Source of the DNA: DASVAL01 sp035649575 | GTDB lineage: Bacteria > Planctomycetota > UBA1135 > UBA2386 | Direction: 5' to 3' | DNA length: 29,768 bases | Assembly (NCBI GenBank): GCA_035649575.1 | Contig: DASRJH010000091.1 | Span: forward strand, 1 to 29,768 | Shown here: positions 1 to 7,355 of the stretch, piece after piece | Numbering within the stretch: position 1 is the first letter of the stretch | Layout of the letters: each line of letters opens with the position of its first letter | Program-made: the position numbers and the translations under genes | The notes under the pieces: model-generated | What the model saw: only the letters and a program-made list of their open reading frames with translations | Told to the model about the DNA's origin: nothing | Database searches by the model: none

Positions 1-297
1 GAACGCGCGACCGTGCTGCGCCGCACGCTGCAGGTCGCGACGCACGAGACGGGGCACATGTTCGGCATCCAGCACTGCACGATGCACGAGTGCGGCATGA
101 ACGGCTCGAACAGCCTGCCCGAGAGCGATCGCGCGCCGCTCGCATTCTGCTCGGAGTGCGAGCTGAAACTCTGGTGGGCCTGCGGGCTCGATCCGCTGCC
201 GCGCTACGAGAAGCTCGCCGAGTTCGCGAAGACGAACGGCCTCGCCGACGCAGAGGCGGAATGGCGCCGTCGCATCAAGGCGCTCGAGAAGAAGTAG
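1..297 (+). CDS. Archaemetzincin-family zinc metalloprotease (M54), 3' part
   Basis: The frame is open from the left edge of the window to the TAG at 295-297, so the 5' end lies outside. The visible 98 residues carry the archaemetzincin signature: HETGHMFGIQHC (His15, Glu16, His19 and His25 of the visible part), then a Cys and Met five and seven residues on, and a CSEC pair near residues 48-51. In this family the three His bind a catalytic zinc, the Glu is the general base, and the four Cys bind a structural zinc. Archaemetzincins are small, probably cytosolic or secreted aminopeptidase-like enzymes; the biological substrate in bacteria is not established. The downstream lipoprotein gene is convergent and ends 15 bp away. 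Family assignment is secure; substrate and location are not visible here. Confidence 0.93.
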   Translation, partial: ERATVLRRTLQVATHETGHMFGIQHCTMHECGMNGSNSLPESDRAPLAFCSECELKLWWACGLDPLPRYEKLAEFAKTNGLADAEAEWRRRIKALEKK

Positions 298-311
298 CCC
301 GAGCCGCGCCG

Positions 312-2069
312 TCAGTCGAGCACGACCGTGGCGGTCAGCGCCGAGAACACCTGGCCCGTGGGCTCGAAGGTCCCGAGCGCCGACACGGCGAACACACCGG
401 AAGATGGCAGGCGCGTGGACAGTGCCGACTTGAACAGCGCGAAGTCGGTATACGCGGTGACCTGGAGGTCCTGCACGATGCGGTAGTAGCCGACCGTGAG
501 CAGGGGCTGCAGCACCGGCGCGGGCGACGGCGTGAGCGTCACGGGCGCGAAGCCGTCGCCGATCACCTTGATGTCGGCATTGGCGATGTCGCCCAGCGTC
601 AGGTTCGTGCTGGCGCTCAGCGCGGTCAGCGACGAGGGCACCCACAGGCAGTAGAGCACCTTGCCAGCGTTGGTGCGGTCGACGAGCGAGAACGCGGTCG
701 CGTCGTCGCCGGTGGAGCCGACGGGCGCGATCCACCCGAACGCGCGGATGCGCGAGTCCGTCGTGATGCCCGTCGTCGTCAGGCCCGTGACGTCGACCGT
801 GAACGCGTTCGGATCCGCCTGCACCTGGCCCGAGACGTCGAAGTTGAAGGCCGCAACGTCGCGATGGTCGAAGCGCACGACGTCGAGCGTCAGCGTGTCG
901 CCGACCGCGGGACCCGTGGCGATGCCGAAGATCGAGGTGCGCAGCAGGCGCGCGACGCCGGTAGCCGCCGTTGCGTCGAGGGTGGTGCCGGTCAGGTCGC
1001 CGAAGATCCAGACCAGCTGGCCGACGTTGATGTCGTCGCTGTCGAGGGTGTTGCCCGCGCCGCGGCGCAGCACCTTCGTGTTGGCGTGCGAGACGTTCAC
1101 GGTGTGCGCCGTGTTGTAGGTGCGCGTGCTGGTACCGGTGTCGAGCGAGCGCCCGAGCACCGTCAGCGTCGTGTCGACGCCGGGGCCGCCCGTGCGTGCT
1201 GTGACGTGACCGAACACCCAGTCCTGGCCGTTGCCCGGCACGCCGGCGCCGGACTCGACCGCGAGCGCGGTCAGCCGCGAACTGCCGCCGGAGAACAGGC
1301 CCTGCACGAACACGCGCTGGCCGATGTTGCCGACCAACGAGCCGAGACCGGCGGCGCCGCCCTGTAGCACGCCGTCGAGCTGGAAGACCGTGATGGGGGC
1401 GATCGCGACCGTGAAGGTGTGGATCACGGTGTTCGTGATGTCGCGGCGCTCGACGGCGAACGTCAGCGCGTTGAGGTCGACGCTGTTCAGGATGCCGGTC
1501 GTCGCGATCGGCTTCGGATTACCGGGGTCCACTTGCACCTCGAGCACCGGCGTGAACCTGATCGAGTTGGTGGCGGAGTCGACCGCGACGCTCTGGTTGA
1601 GGTCGAGGTCGAGCGAGAAAAGGTTGTTTCTGTTCGCGGCGACGAACAGGCGCGAGCCCGGTACGAGGTCGACCGTGACGTCGACGGTGCCCGTGATCGG
1701 GGTTCCGTTCGCGTCGTTGATGGTCGCGGGAGTCGTCTGGCCGACGAGCAGCACTTCGGCGTTGGCGAAGTCGAGTGTCAGCGTGACGCGCGTGTAGACG
1801 CCCCTCTCGAGGTCGACGGCGGTCACGAGCTCGTTGAGCGACTCCAACTCGACGAAGTCGACACGCGTCGTCCGCGGCATCACGCTGACGGTCGCGCCGC
1901 CGACCTTGGTCAGCACAATGTTGCTGACGTCGACCTCGAACTGGGACAGCTCGTCGGACGCACTGTCGGTCAGTACGACGCTGATCGTGCCGGTGCCGGC
2001 GGTGTCGCTGCTGCTGCTGCAGCTCGCGAAGGTCAGTGCGAGTGCGAAGACGGGGAGGAATCGGTTCAT
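312..2069 (-). CDS. Secreted lipoprotein with DUF4382-like and DUF5666-like beta domains
   Basis: 585 residues from the ATG at 2069-2067, chosen over a longer open frame because it begins a lipoprotein signal (MNRFLPVFALALTFASC, Cys17 as acylation site, followed by a Ser run) and has GGAG 8 nt upstream. Residues about 25-185 resemble the DUF4382 domain (GTISVVLTDSASDE start, alternating beta strands). The rest is a chain of beta-rich units resembling DUF5666, with recurring 'GxxxxVxxxxLTFxV' strands. The protein should be anchored in a membrane and face the periplasm or outside. No catalytic motif is seen; a structural or ligand-binding role is inference. Domain names are from memory of the families and were not searched. 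A TAGCAT -10 box lies about 47 bp upstream of the start. Confidence 0.8.
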   Translation of the reverse strand: MNRFLPVFALALTFASCSSSSDTAGTGTISVVLTDSASDELSQFEVDVSNIVLTKVGGATVSVMPRTTRVDFVELESLNELVTAVDLERGVYTRVTLTLDFANAEVLLVGQTTPATINDANGTPITGTVDVTVDLVPGSRLFVAANRNNLFSLDLDLNQSVAVDSATNSIRFTPVLEVQVDPGNPKPIATTGILNSVDLNALTFAVERRDITNTVIHTFTVAIAPITVFQLDGVLQGGAAGLGSLVGNIGQRVFVQGLFSGGSSRLTALAVESGAGVPGNGQDWVFGHVTARTGGPGVDTTLTVLGRSLDTGTSTRTYNTAHTVNVSHANTKVLRRGAGNTLDSDDINVGQLVWIFGDLTGTTLDATAATGVARLLRTSIFGIATGPAVGDTLTLDVVRFDHRDVAAFNFDVSGQVQADPNAFTVDVTGLTTTGITTDSRIRAFGWIAPVGSTGDDATAFSLVDRTNAGKVLYCLWVPSSLTALSASTNLTLGDIANADIKVIGDGFAPVTLTPSPAPVLQPLLTVGYYRIVQDLQVTAYTDFALFKSALSTRLPSSGVFAVSALGTFEPTGQVFSALTATVVLD

Positions 2070-2115
2070 GGGGGGGTGCTCCGGGGATCGAGCGGGCGAG
2101 AGCGCCGCTGTTCCG

Positions 2116-2121
2116 ATGCTA
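2116..2121 (-). promoter_or_regulatory. Putative -10 box (TAGCAT) of the lipoprotein gene
   Basis: On the minus strand the sequence reads TAGCAT, 46 nt before the ATG at 2069. The same hexamer precedes several other genes in this window at sensible distances. No convincing -35 box is visible. Confidence 0.45.
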
Positions 2122-2164
2122 TCGGGAGTTCGCGGGTCCGGACGTGAGCGGCGGTTCGTGGGAA

Positions 2165-2280
2165 CTAGCACCTGGTGGCGCAGGACAGGGGTTGTTGGGC
2201 ACCGCGAACGGGAAGACGGTCGATCGCGTCCTGGATCGTCGCGAGCTCGCCGGGACCGACGAGATGGAGCGGAGAGGGTT
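2165..2280 (-). pseudogene. Possible remnant of a right-handed beta-helix protein N-terminus
   Basis: In the 288-bp gap between the lipoprotein gene and the thioredoxin-fold gene, the minus strand encodes LHLVGPGELATIQDAIDRLP. This resembles the mature N-terminus of secreted beta-helix proteins ('VGPGxxATIQDAID'). It has no start codon or signal peptide of its own and stops about 20 residues later. I read it as a decayed fragment; a chance match in GC-rich DNA cannot be excluded. Confidence 0.3.
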
Positions 2281-2357
2281 GAGGGCCCGTAGGTGACGGA
2301 ATGCGAGCACTTCTCGTGCCGGCCGACAACGGCGCTGGCGGTCTGCTCGGGCTGGCT

Positions 2358-3938
2358 CTACTGGCCGGTCTGCATCGCCGCAGTTGCAGCCTTGGCGGCT
2401 GCCGCGATTTCGTCGTCGCCGCTGCGCGCGAGCTGGGCCAGCGGCCGCTTGAACCAGCCGCGTGGTTCCTTGCCGATCTCGGGATGCGCGGCGAACAGCT
2501 TGCCGGTCGCCACGACCGCCGCGAGGCGGCCGCGGAAGGCCTCGTTGCCGACCGCGACGACGAGCGGTTGCGCGGCTCCTTCGCCGGCGGCGGCGATCTG
2601 CTCGACGAGCTTTTCGCGCGTCTCGGCGTCGGCATCGGCGAGGCGCGCGACCAGGTTGTCGGGCGCGTCGACGGGATCGATGGCCGGCGGCGCCGTGCGC
2701 GCGAGCACGACCTCGGGCTCGTGCGGCGCCGCCTCGCGCGCCGCACCGAGCTCGAACTTGTTCGCGACCAGGCGTTCGCGCAACTGCTCGTAGGTGTGTT
2801 GCGCCTTGCGCACGCCGTCGTCGAGCGCGTCGGGGCCGACGGGGCCCGTCTTCGCCTCGAAGTTGCCGAGCTCGCAGTTCAGATACGGGAACTCTTCGGC
2901 GCCCGCCGCGAGCCGCGCGCGCATAGCCATGCGGTCGTCGGGGCGCTCGGCGAGGATCCAACACCAATGCGCCTTCGCCCAGTAGCGGTCGCCGCCGAAC
3001 CAACACGCGCGGCCGGCTTCGTAGTGCAGCTCGGCGAGGCGCGGGGAGTCCTTGGCACTCGCGATCGCGGACTCCAAAGCGACGCGCGCGCCCGCGAAGC
3101 GCTTCTCGGCCAGCATACGCAGGCCGCTCTCGATCGCGAGATCCGTGGCCAGCGCCGCGGCCAGAGCACTCTCGGCCGCAGCCGCGAGCGCCGTTGCGTG
3201 TGCCGGCCAATCGCCGTCGGCGCGCGCGATGCGCAGCAGCACGCGATGGGCCTCGGCGCGCTGTGTCGCGTCGCCGAGGCCGAGCACGCGTTCGCAGGCG
3301 CGCTTGCTCTCCGCATACCATGTGAGCTGCTCGCACTGGCGCGCGACGTCGAGCGCCGCTGCTGCCGTCAGCTCGCCGGCGGCCTGCTCGCGCGCTTCGG
3401 TCTCGGCCGCCGTCGGCCTGTCGAACTCGGGATGACGCCGCAACAGCGCACGCAGCCACGCGAACACCTGCTCAGTGCCGTCGTAGATGCCGGTCTGGCC
3501 GAGGATGCGGCCGTCGGGCGCGAACGCGGCGAAGTAGGCCCAGCGGTTCGGCACCTTGCCGGTCACGAAGTCGTGTGCTTTGTCGTCCTTGCCTTGTCCG
3601 GGTCCGCCGGTGTTGAAGAAGAACGGCACGAAGCGGCGGTTCAGCAACTCGATGACGCGCGTTTCCGAGAAGGGACCCCCTCTCATTGGTTCGGCGCCGG
3701 GTCACCAGACGCCTTTCGTCGCGCACTTCGCTCCCGCGTCGTCGACGCCGAAAGAGATTCCCTTGATCAGGAGGATGCGCTGCTCCTTCTGCGCGCGCGC
3801 GAGGGCCTGCGCGAAGTCGCCGGGCAGCACCCATTGGATGGCCGTGCGATCGCACGTGATGTTGTCGTCCTGGGCTCGCAGTGTGGAAACACTGACAGCG
3901 AGTACGAGTGCCATGGGAAACCCGAACGGCATCTTCAT
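2358..3938 (-). CDS. Secreted thioredoxin-fold protein with in-frame TGA, candidate selenoprotein (Sec79)
   Basis: Read as one frame of 526 residues from the ATG at 3938 (GGAGG 8 nt upstream) to the TAG at 2358, with one internal TGA at codon 79 (3704-3702). Residues 1-22 are a signal peptide ending STLRAQ. Residues about 38-150 form a thioredoxin-like domain (FAQALARAQKEQRILLIKG, then the TGA, then FSETRVIELLNRRFVPFFFN). The rest is helical, TPR-like, without a recognised motif. The codons around the TGA read ATKGVW-TGA-PGAEPM. In an ungapped alignment with the thioredoxin-like protein at 5227-6510, W, M, V, LLN and FVP coincide and the TGA falls on the first Cys of WCVWC; the second Cys is Ala. 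Cys72 could be a redox partner. A SECIS-like hairpin follows. Alternatives are a nonsense mutation giving a 78-residue product plus an internal start at 3686, or a sequencing error. No selenium genes lie in the window. Confidence 0.75.
3667..3684 (-). promoter_or_regulatory. Candidate bacterial SECIS element
   Basis: On the mRNA, GAGAGGG pairs with CCCUUCUC, giving a 7-bp stem with one bulged U on the 3' side and an apical loop GGU (3677-3675). The loop begins 24 nt after the UGA. Bacterial SECIS elements lie within the coding region just after the UGA, with a short stem, a small apical loop with G in the first positions (GGU in E. coli fdhF), and often a bulged U. In E. coli the bulge is on the 5' side of the stem; here it is on the 3' side, a departure worth noting. 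Confidence 0.62.
3702..3704 (-). other. In-frame TGA, candidate selenocysteine codon
   Basis: The frame before and after this TGA is the same: no base needs to be added or removed to join the 78 upstream codons to the 447 downstream ones. The first ATG after it (3686-3684) is five codons on and has no clear ribosome binding site or signal peptide, so it would cut the thioredoxin domain in half. The preceding Trp and following Pro fit the usual W-C-P context of a thioredoxin active site. Confidence 0.72.
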
Positions 3939-3972
3939 TGCGAGGACCTCCGATGGTGCGCGATCGTCCTTC

Positions 3973-3988
3973 GACTACCGCAGTAGTC
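3973..3988. promoter_or_regulatory. Inverted repeat upstream of the selenoprotein candidate
   Basis: GACTAC-CGCA-GTAGTC is a perfect 6-bp inverted repeat with a 4-nt centre, 35-50 bp upstream of the start at 3938. On the minus strand it overlaps a TTGACT that could act as a -35 box. This position fits an operator for a dimeric regulator, but a simple RNA hairpin is also possible. Confidence 0.4.
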
Positions 3989-4073
3989 AAGATGGTGCGC
4001 ACGATGCTCGCGCTTGCGATCCTGTTTCGCCCGGTCAGTACTCCGCGAGACGAACAGGGAAGTCAGGCCAGCA

Positions 4074-4952
4074 TCAGCTGGCCCCTGCCCGAGGCCGCCT
4101 GCCTCGCTTGGGCTGCTTCGACATCGCCGCCGGCTTGACCGCCCGGGCCGCCGGCTGCAGCACGACAGTCTTGCGTGCCGACAGCAGTTGCTCCTGCCAG
4201 TCGCCGCCAGCGCTCAGCGAGCGATACCGGTTCGACCGCCTGGCGATCTTCGCGGCCGATTTCTCCTTCATGCGGAAGGCGGCGACCTGGTCGTGGGCGA
4301 GCGTGTAGGTGTCGTGCTGCTTCAGCGACGGGTCGTAGAAGCCGACGTAGCCACCGGGGTTGACGCCGAACGAGGCGAGGGAGCTGTTCATCGTGCGCGT
4401 GCCGAGGAAGTCGTTGCGGCTGCCGGTCTCGTTGTCGATCGTGAAGTAGAGCGGCAGGACGAAGTTCGACACGGGGACGCTGTCGATCTCGTAGGTCTCG
4501 GCCTGCACGGCGTCGCACATCTCGTACCAGTGGAACACGAGCCGGTCGGGGTGGGCCGGGTGCGGGCCGGCGGCGAAGACGTTGGCCGAAGCATCGCCGA
4601 TCAGCTCGAGCGCCTCGTGCGAGAGCGTGACGGACCAAGGCTCGCCGAGGGCCTTCGAGATCTGCGTGAACACGAAGCCGAACGGCAGGCCGGCGAAGTT
4701 GGCATCGTGGTAACCGATCGCATCGGCGACGTCGGCCTTGTCCCACAGGTAGATGATCGCGTCGCCGCGCAGCTCGGTGGGCAGAGCCTTCTTGACCGTG
4801 GGCCGCGACCCCGCGCGACCTTCGAGCCGCAGCGTGGCGCCCATGCTCCAATAGGGCGCGAAGTCCTCCGTGATCTGCCGGTTGATCGAACGCAATACGC
4901 TCTGCACCTCGCTGTCCGGGATGGAAGCGAAGTTGACGATCGAGATGATCAT
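4074..4952 (-). CDS. Conserved hypothetical protein with HE motif, metallopeptidase-like
   Basis: 292 residues; the start is fixed by AAGGAG 6 nt before the ATG at 4952. There is no signal peptide. Residues 111-119 read SHEALELIG (His112, Glu113) and are followed by YEMCDAVQ at about 143-150, then VSNFVLPLYF. 'SHE' plus a later acidic-Cys-Asp stretch recurs in poorly studied hypothetical proteins that look like minimal zinc peptidases, but the full HExxH is missing, so activity is uncertain. The C-terminal 90 residues are basic (MSKQPKRGRRPRAG near the end) and could bind nucleic acid or a polyanion. It lies upstream of the selenoprotein candidate on the same strand, 135 bp apart, with no clear operon. 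Function not recognised. Confidence 0.72.
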   Translation of the reverse strand: MIISIVNFASIPDSEVQSVLRSINRQITEDFAPYWSMGATLRLEGRAGSRPTVKKALPTELRGDAIIYLWDKADVADAIGYHDANFAGLPFGFVFTQISKALGEPWSVTLSHEALELIGDASANVFAAGPHPAHPDRLVFHWYEMCDAVQAETYEIDSVPVSNFVLPLYFTIDNETGSRNDFLGTRTMNSSLASFGVNPGGYVGFYDPSLKQHDTYTLAHDQVAAFRMKEKSAAKIARRSNRYRSLSAGGDWQEQLLSARKTVVLQPAARAVKPAAMSKQPKRGRRPRAGAS

Positions 4953-5011
4953 TGCTGTCTCCTTCTAAAAAACTGTCGCGCCGCCGGGATGGTCGCGCGC
5001 CTTCTCCAGGA

Positions 5012-5017
5012 ATGCTA
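5012..5017 (-). promoter_or_regulatory. Putative -10 box (TAGCAT) of the HE-motif gene
   Basis: Minus-strand CGCTAGCATTCC lies 60 bp upstream of the ATG at 4952. It shares the TAGCAT hexamer with the divergent promoter at 5157-5162, so the 274-bp gap holds two outward-facing promoters. Confidence 0.45.
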
Positions 5018-5156
5018 GCGAGCGTGGTCCGGTCCTGCAGCCAGACCAGGGAATTCGCGGGAAGGCAGCTCCTGCGCGGGTTTGAGGACACGCCGCGAGG
5101 CGCGGGCGGCGGACTGCAACGTTTTCGCAGCCCCTGGCTCGGGGCCGGGCGGTCAC

Positions 5157-5162
5157 TAGCAT
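5157..5162 (+). promoter_or_regulatory. Putative -10 box (TAGCAT) of the thioredoxin-like gene
   Basis: CACTAGCATTGTG lies 65 bp upstream of the ATG at 5227. The gap of about 17 bp upstream begins with CTGGCT, a weak -35 candidate. Confidence 0.45.
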
Positions 5163-5226
5163 TGTGCCCTTTCGTCCCCGCACGCTTCGCGCGAGGCACA
5201 TCCTTCAGAGCCCCGAAAGGTCCTTC

Positions 5227-6510
5227 ATGAACCGGTTCCAGTTCCCGGGCGCGCTCGCCCTCTGCATCTCCGCCACTCTCGTGGCCCAGAAACCTGTCGA
5301 CGCCGCGATCAAGGCCGACGGCACCGTGAAGATCGCCGACGCCAGCAACCGCGCCGCGCCGCCGCCCGTTGCGACCATCAGCGAGAGCGTGGCGCTGTCC
5401 CAGAAGGCGCCTGATGGCACGCCCGTGTGGCAGGAGTGCCACGACAGCTGGTACGGAGTCCACCCCATCAAGGGCAAGAAGGTCCTGATCGTCGTCGGCA
5501 AGTCGAAGGTCGACAGCGAGACGCCGGATCTGATCGGCATCGATCTCAACGGCGACGGCAAGCTCGTCAAGGACGAACAGCTGGCCATCGAGGTCGCCGT
5601 CCAGCCGGGTCGCGACAACGGGCCCTCTTCGCAGCGCTCGACCAAGCCGGTCGACGCCGCGTTCGCGATCGACAACGTCAAGATCCCGATCAAGGTCTCG
5701 TACGGACGCGGTGGCGACAATCCGCCGTCGGTCGGCATCGCGTTCCCGAGCTACCTCGAGGCCACGGTGAAGATCGGCGACAAGGAGCGCATCGTCGCCG
5801 TGCTCGACAAGGACCTGGACGGCAAGTTCGGCAGCGCCGGCGACATGTGGGCCCTGGCCGAGGTGGGCGCGAAGCAGCCGGTCAGCGTCTACCTGCTCAA
5901 CACGATGACCGAGAAGCGCTTCGACGTCGGCAACCTGATCGGCCTCAACGTGACCGGCAACTCGGTCGGCCTTGCCACCACGGCAGCGAAGGGCCCGGAT
6001 GCCGCCACGCAGGCGGCGATGCGCGAGCGCGCCGAGCACATCTGGACCAAGCGCTTCGACGCCGACCGCGACAGCTTCGCCAAGCGGCAGCAGCTCGACC
6101 TTGCCAGGCCCAAGGCAACGACGCCGATCAAGTGGAACTATGTCTCGTTCGACGAGGCGGTGGCGATGGCGAAGAAGGCCAACAAGCCCCTGTTCATCGA
6201 CGTGATGGCCTTCTGGTGCGTGTGGTGCTACCGCATGGACGACACCACCTACCCCGACAAGCAGGTCGCCGACCTGCTCAACAACTCGTTCGTGCCGGTG
6301 AAGATCATCCAGGAGCAGGCCACGGGCGACGACTACAAGAACGTCCACGCGCTGCTCAAGGCCAAGAACGAGAAGATGGGCGGCATCCCGGCGATGGGCG
6401 TGTTCGACACCCAGGGCAACTGCGTGCACACCATCAGCGGCTGGAACAAGGCCGAGGAATTCGTCAAGCAACTGGAGACCGGCCTGGAGGCCTCTGGCGC
6501 CAAGAAGTAG
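5227..6510 (+). CDS. Secreted thioredoxin-like protein (WCVWC) with EF-hand-like loops
   Basis: 427 residues. The ATG at 5227 is preferred over an upstream in-frame start because it begins a signal peptide (MNRFQFPGALALCISATLVAQ) and GAAAGG lies just upstream. Residues about 100-112 (DLNGDGKLVKDEQ) and about 199-207 (DKDLDGKFG) look like calcium-binding EF-hand loops. The C-terminal 120 residues are a thioredoxin-like domain with the redox pair Cys331/Cys334 in AFWCVWCYRM, a later GIPAMGVFDTQG containing the cis-Pro-type 'GIPA', and a terminal helix. It probably acts outside the cytoplasm as a thiol-disulfide oxidoreductase; partner unknown. The active-site region aligns without gaps to the TGA-containing protein at 2358-3938, which is the basis for the selenocysteine call. 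It has its own promoter and terminator. Confidence 0.88.
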   Translation: MNRFQFPGALALCISATLVAQKPVDAAIKADGTVKIADASNRAAPPPVATISESVALSQKAPDGTPVWQECHDSWYGVHPIKGKKVLIVVGKSKVDSETPDLIGIDLNGDGKLVKDEQLAIEVAVQPGRDNGPSSQRSTKPVDAAFAIDNVKIPIKVSYGRGGDNPPSVGIAFPSYLEATVKIGDKERIVAVLDKDLDGKFGSAGDMWALAEVGAKQPVSVYLLNTMTEKRFDVGNLIGLNVTGNSVGLATTAAKGPDAATQAAMRERAEHIWTKRFDADRDSFAKRQQLDLARPKATTPIKWNYVSFDEAVAMAKKANKPLFIDVMAFWCVWCYRMDDTTYPDKQVADLLNNSFVPVKIIQEQATGDDYKNVHALLKAKNEKMGGIPAMGVFDTQGNCVHTISGWNKAEEFVKQLETGLEASGAKK

Positions 6511-6545
6511 CTCAGGTCTTGGCCGCGGGCTCCGCAGCCCGCCCC

Positions 6546-6572
6546 GCATCGGCGGCCTTCGGCCGTCGATGC
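6546..6572. terminator. Bidirectional hairpin with UUCG loop between convergent genes
   Basis: GCATCGGCGGCC and GGCCGTCGATGC form a 12-bp stem with a single G-U pair around a TTC, closed as C(UUCG)G. It lies 36 bp after the thioredoxin-like gene and 67 bp after the convergent membrane-protein gene. No T tract follows, so it may act as an mRNA end stabiliser rather than as a classical intrinsic terminator. Confidence 0.6.
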
Positions 6573-6638
6573 GCGCGAACTCGGCGTCCTCCGCCTCGCG
6601 CCGCCACGAGAGCGGCAGCACGGGCTTGGCCGGCTGCG

Positions 6639-7274
6639 TCAGTTCGGCATCAGCGCGAAGAACACGCAGTAGAACAGCAGCCATGCGCCGATGAGCACGC
6701 CAACGAGCGCCCGGCCGCCGAGGCTCGGCTCGAGCCGGCGGCCGATCAGCGCAGCGCCGATCGAGACGACGAGGAAACGCGGCAGGCGCGCGGCGATGGC
6801 AACGGGCGCGAACGCAGTCAGCGGCACGCCGACCTCCGGCGCGAGCACGGCGTAGAGCTTGAACGGCGTGAGGCTCAGCGGGCCGAGCAGCGTGGCGCCG
6901 AACCAGTTCTCGCGCATGGCCGCCTCGGCGGCCGTGGCCATCTGCGCGCTGACCGCGGGGACCGCGAGCACGGCGGCGCGCGCGGCCTCTGCATCGTGCG
7001 TGCTCCAGAGATGCATGACGGCGCCGCCGACGGCCGCGCCGAACGCCGCCCACGACGATGCGATGGCCGCCGCCTTGGCGCCGCGCCGGAGGCCGATGCA
7101 GCTCAGCAGCACGTCCGGCACGAGAAAGAACAGCGTCGCTTCCGCCGCGCCCCAGAGGAACGCGGCGACGTTCCAGCCTTGGCTGCGCAGGAGAGAACCA
7201 GCCGCCGCCGGCATGAGGCCGCGCGTTCCGTCCCTGCCGTGAATCACGGTCGCGCCGGGACGCAATGACGACAT
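6639..7274 (-). CDS. Polytopic inner-membrane protein, possibly VTT/DedA-like
   Basis: 211 residues from the ATG at 7274; a GTG at 7289 and an ATG at 7214 are alternatives, and none has a clear ribosome binding site. Hydrophobic segments lie at about 34-50 (NVAAFLWGAAEATLFFLVPDV), 65-85, 155-180 and 185-210. The Glu in 'WGAAEATLFFLVPD' followed by a Gly/Ala-rich helix recalls SNARE-associated/VTT (DedA, YqaA) proteins, which move lipids or support membrane homeostasis. The similarity is only in style, so the family is tentative. Convergent with the upstream thioredoxin gene; the membrane gene at 7356-9278 is upstream on the same strand, 81 bp away, so the two may be co-transcribed. Confidence 0.7.
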   Translation of the reverse strand: MSSLRPGATVIHGRDGTRGLMPAAAGSLLRSQGWNVAAFLWGAAEATLFFLVPDVLLSCIGLRRGAKAAAIASSWAAFGAAVGGAVMHLWSTHDAEAARAAVLAVPAVSAQMATAAEAAMRENWFGATLLGPLSLTPFKLYAVLAPEVGVPLTAFAPVAIAARLPRFLVVSIGAALIGRRLEPSLGGRALVGVLIGAWLLFYCVFFALMPN

Positions 7275-7335
7275 ACCGTTGCTTTGCACGCGGCGAATGT
7301 AGCCGAGGGTGTCCCGATCGCGGACCGATCGCGTG

Positions 7336-7350
7336 GGGACTGATGGTTTG
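7336..7350 (-). repeat. Solo end of the MITE-like element
   Basis: CAAACCATCAGTCCC on the minus strand is identical to the right end (22263-22277) of the 108-bp element at 22170-22277. It lies 5 bp past the stop codon of the membrane gene at 7356-9278. No second end is seen within 120 bp. Confidence 0.5.
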
Positions 7351-7355
7351 ACGCG

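Noticed and set aside
3684..3686. ATG as an independent start for the downstream half of the selenoprotein candidate
   Set aside because: It would cut the thioredoxin domain in the middle and lack a signal peptide and a clear ribosome binding site; the TGA-containing joined frame explains both halves better.
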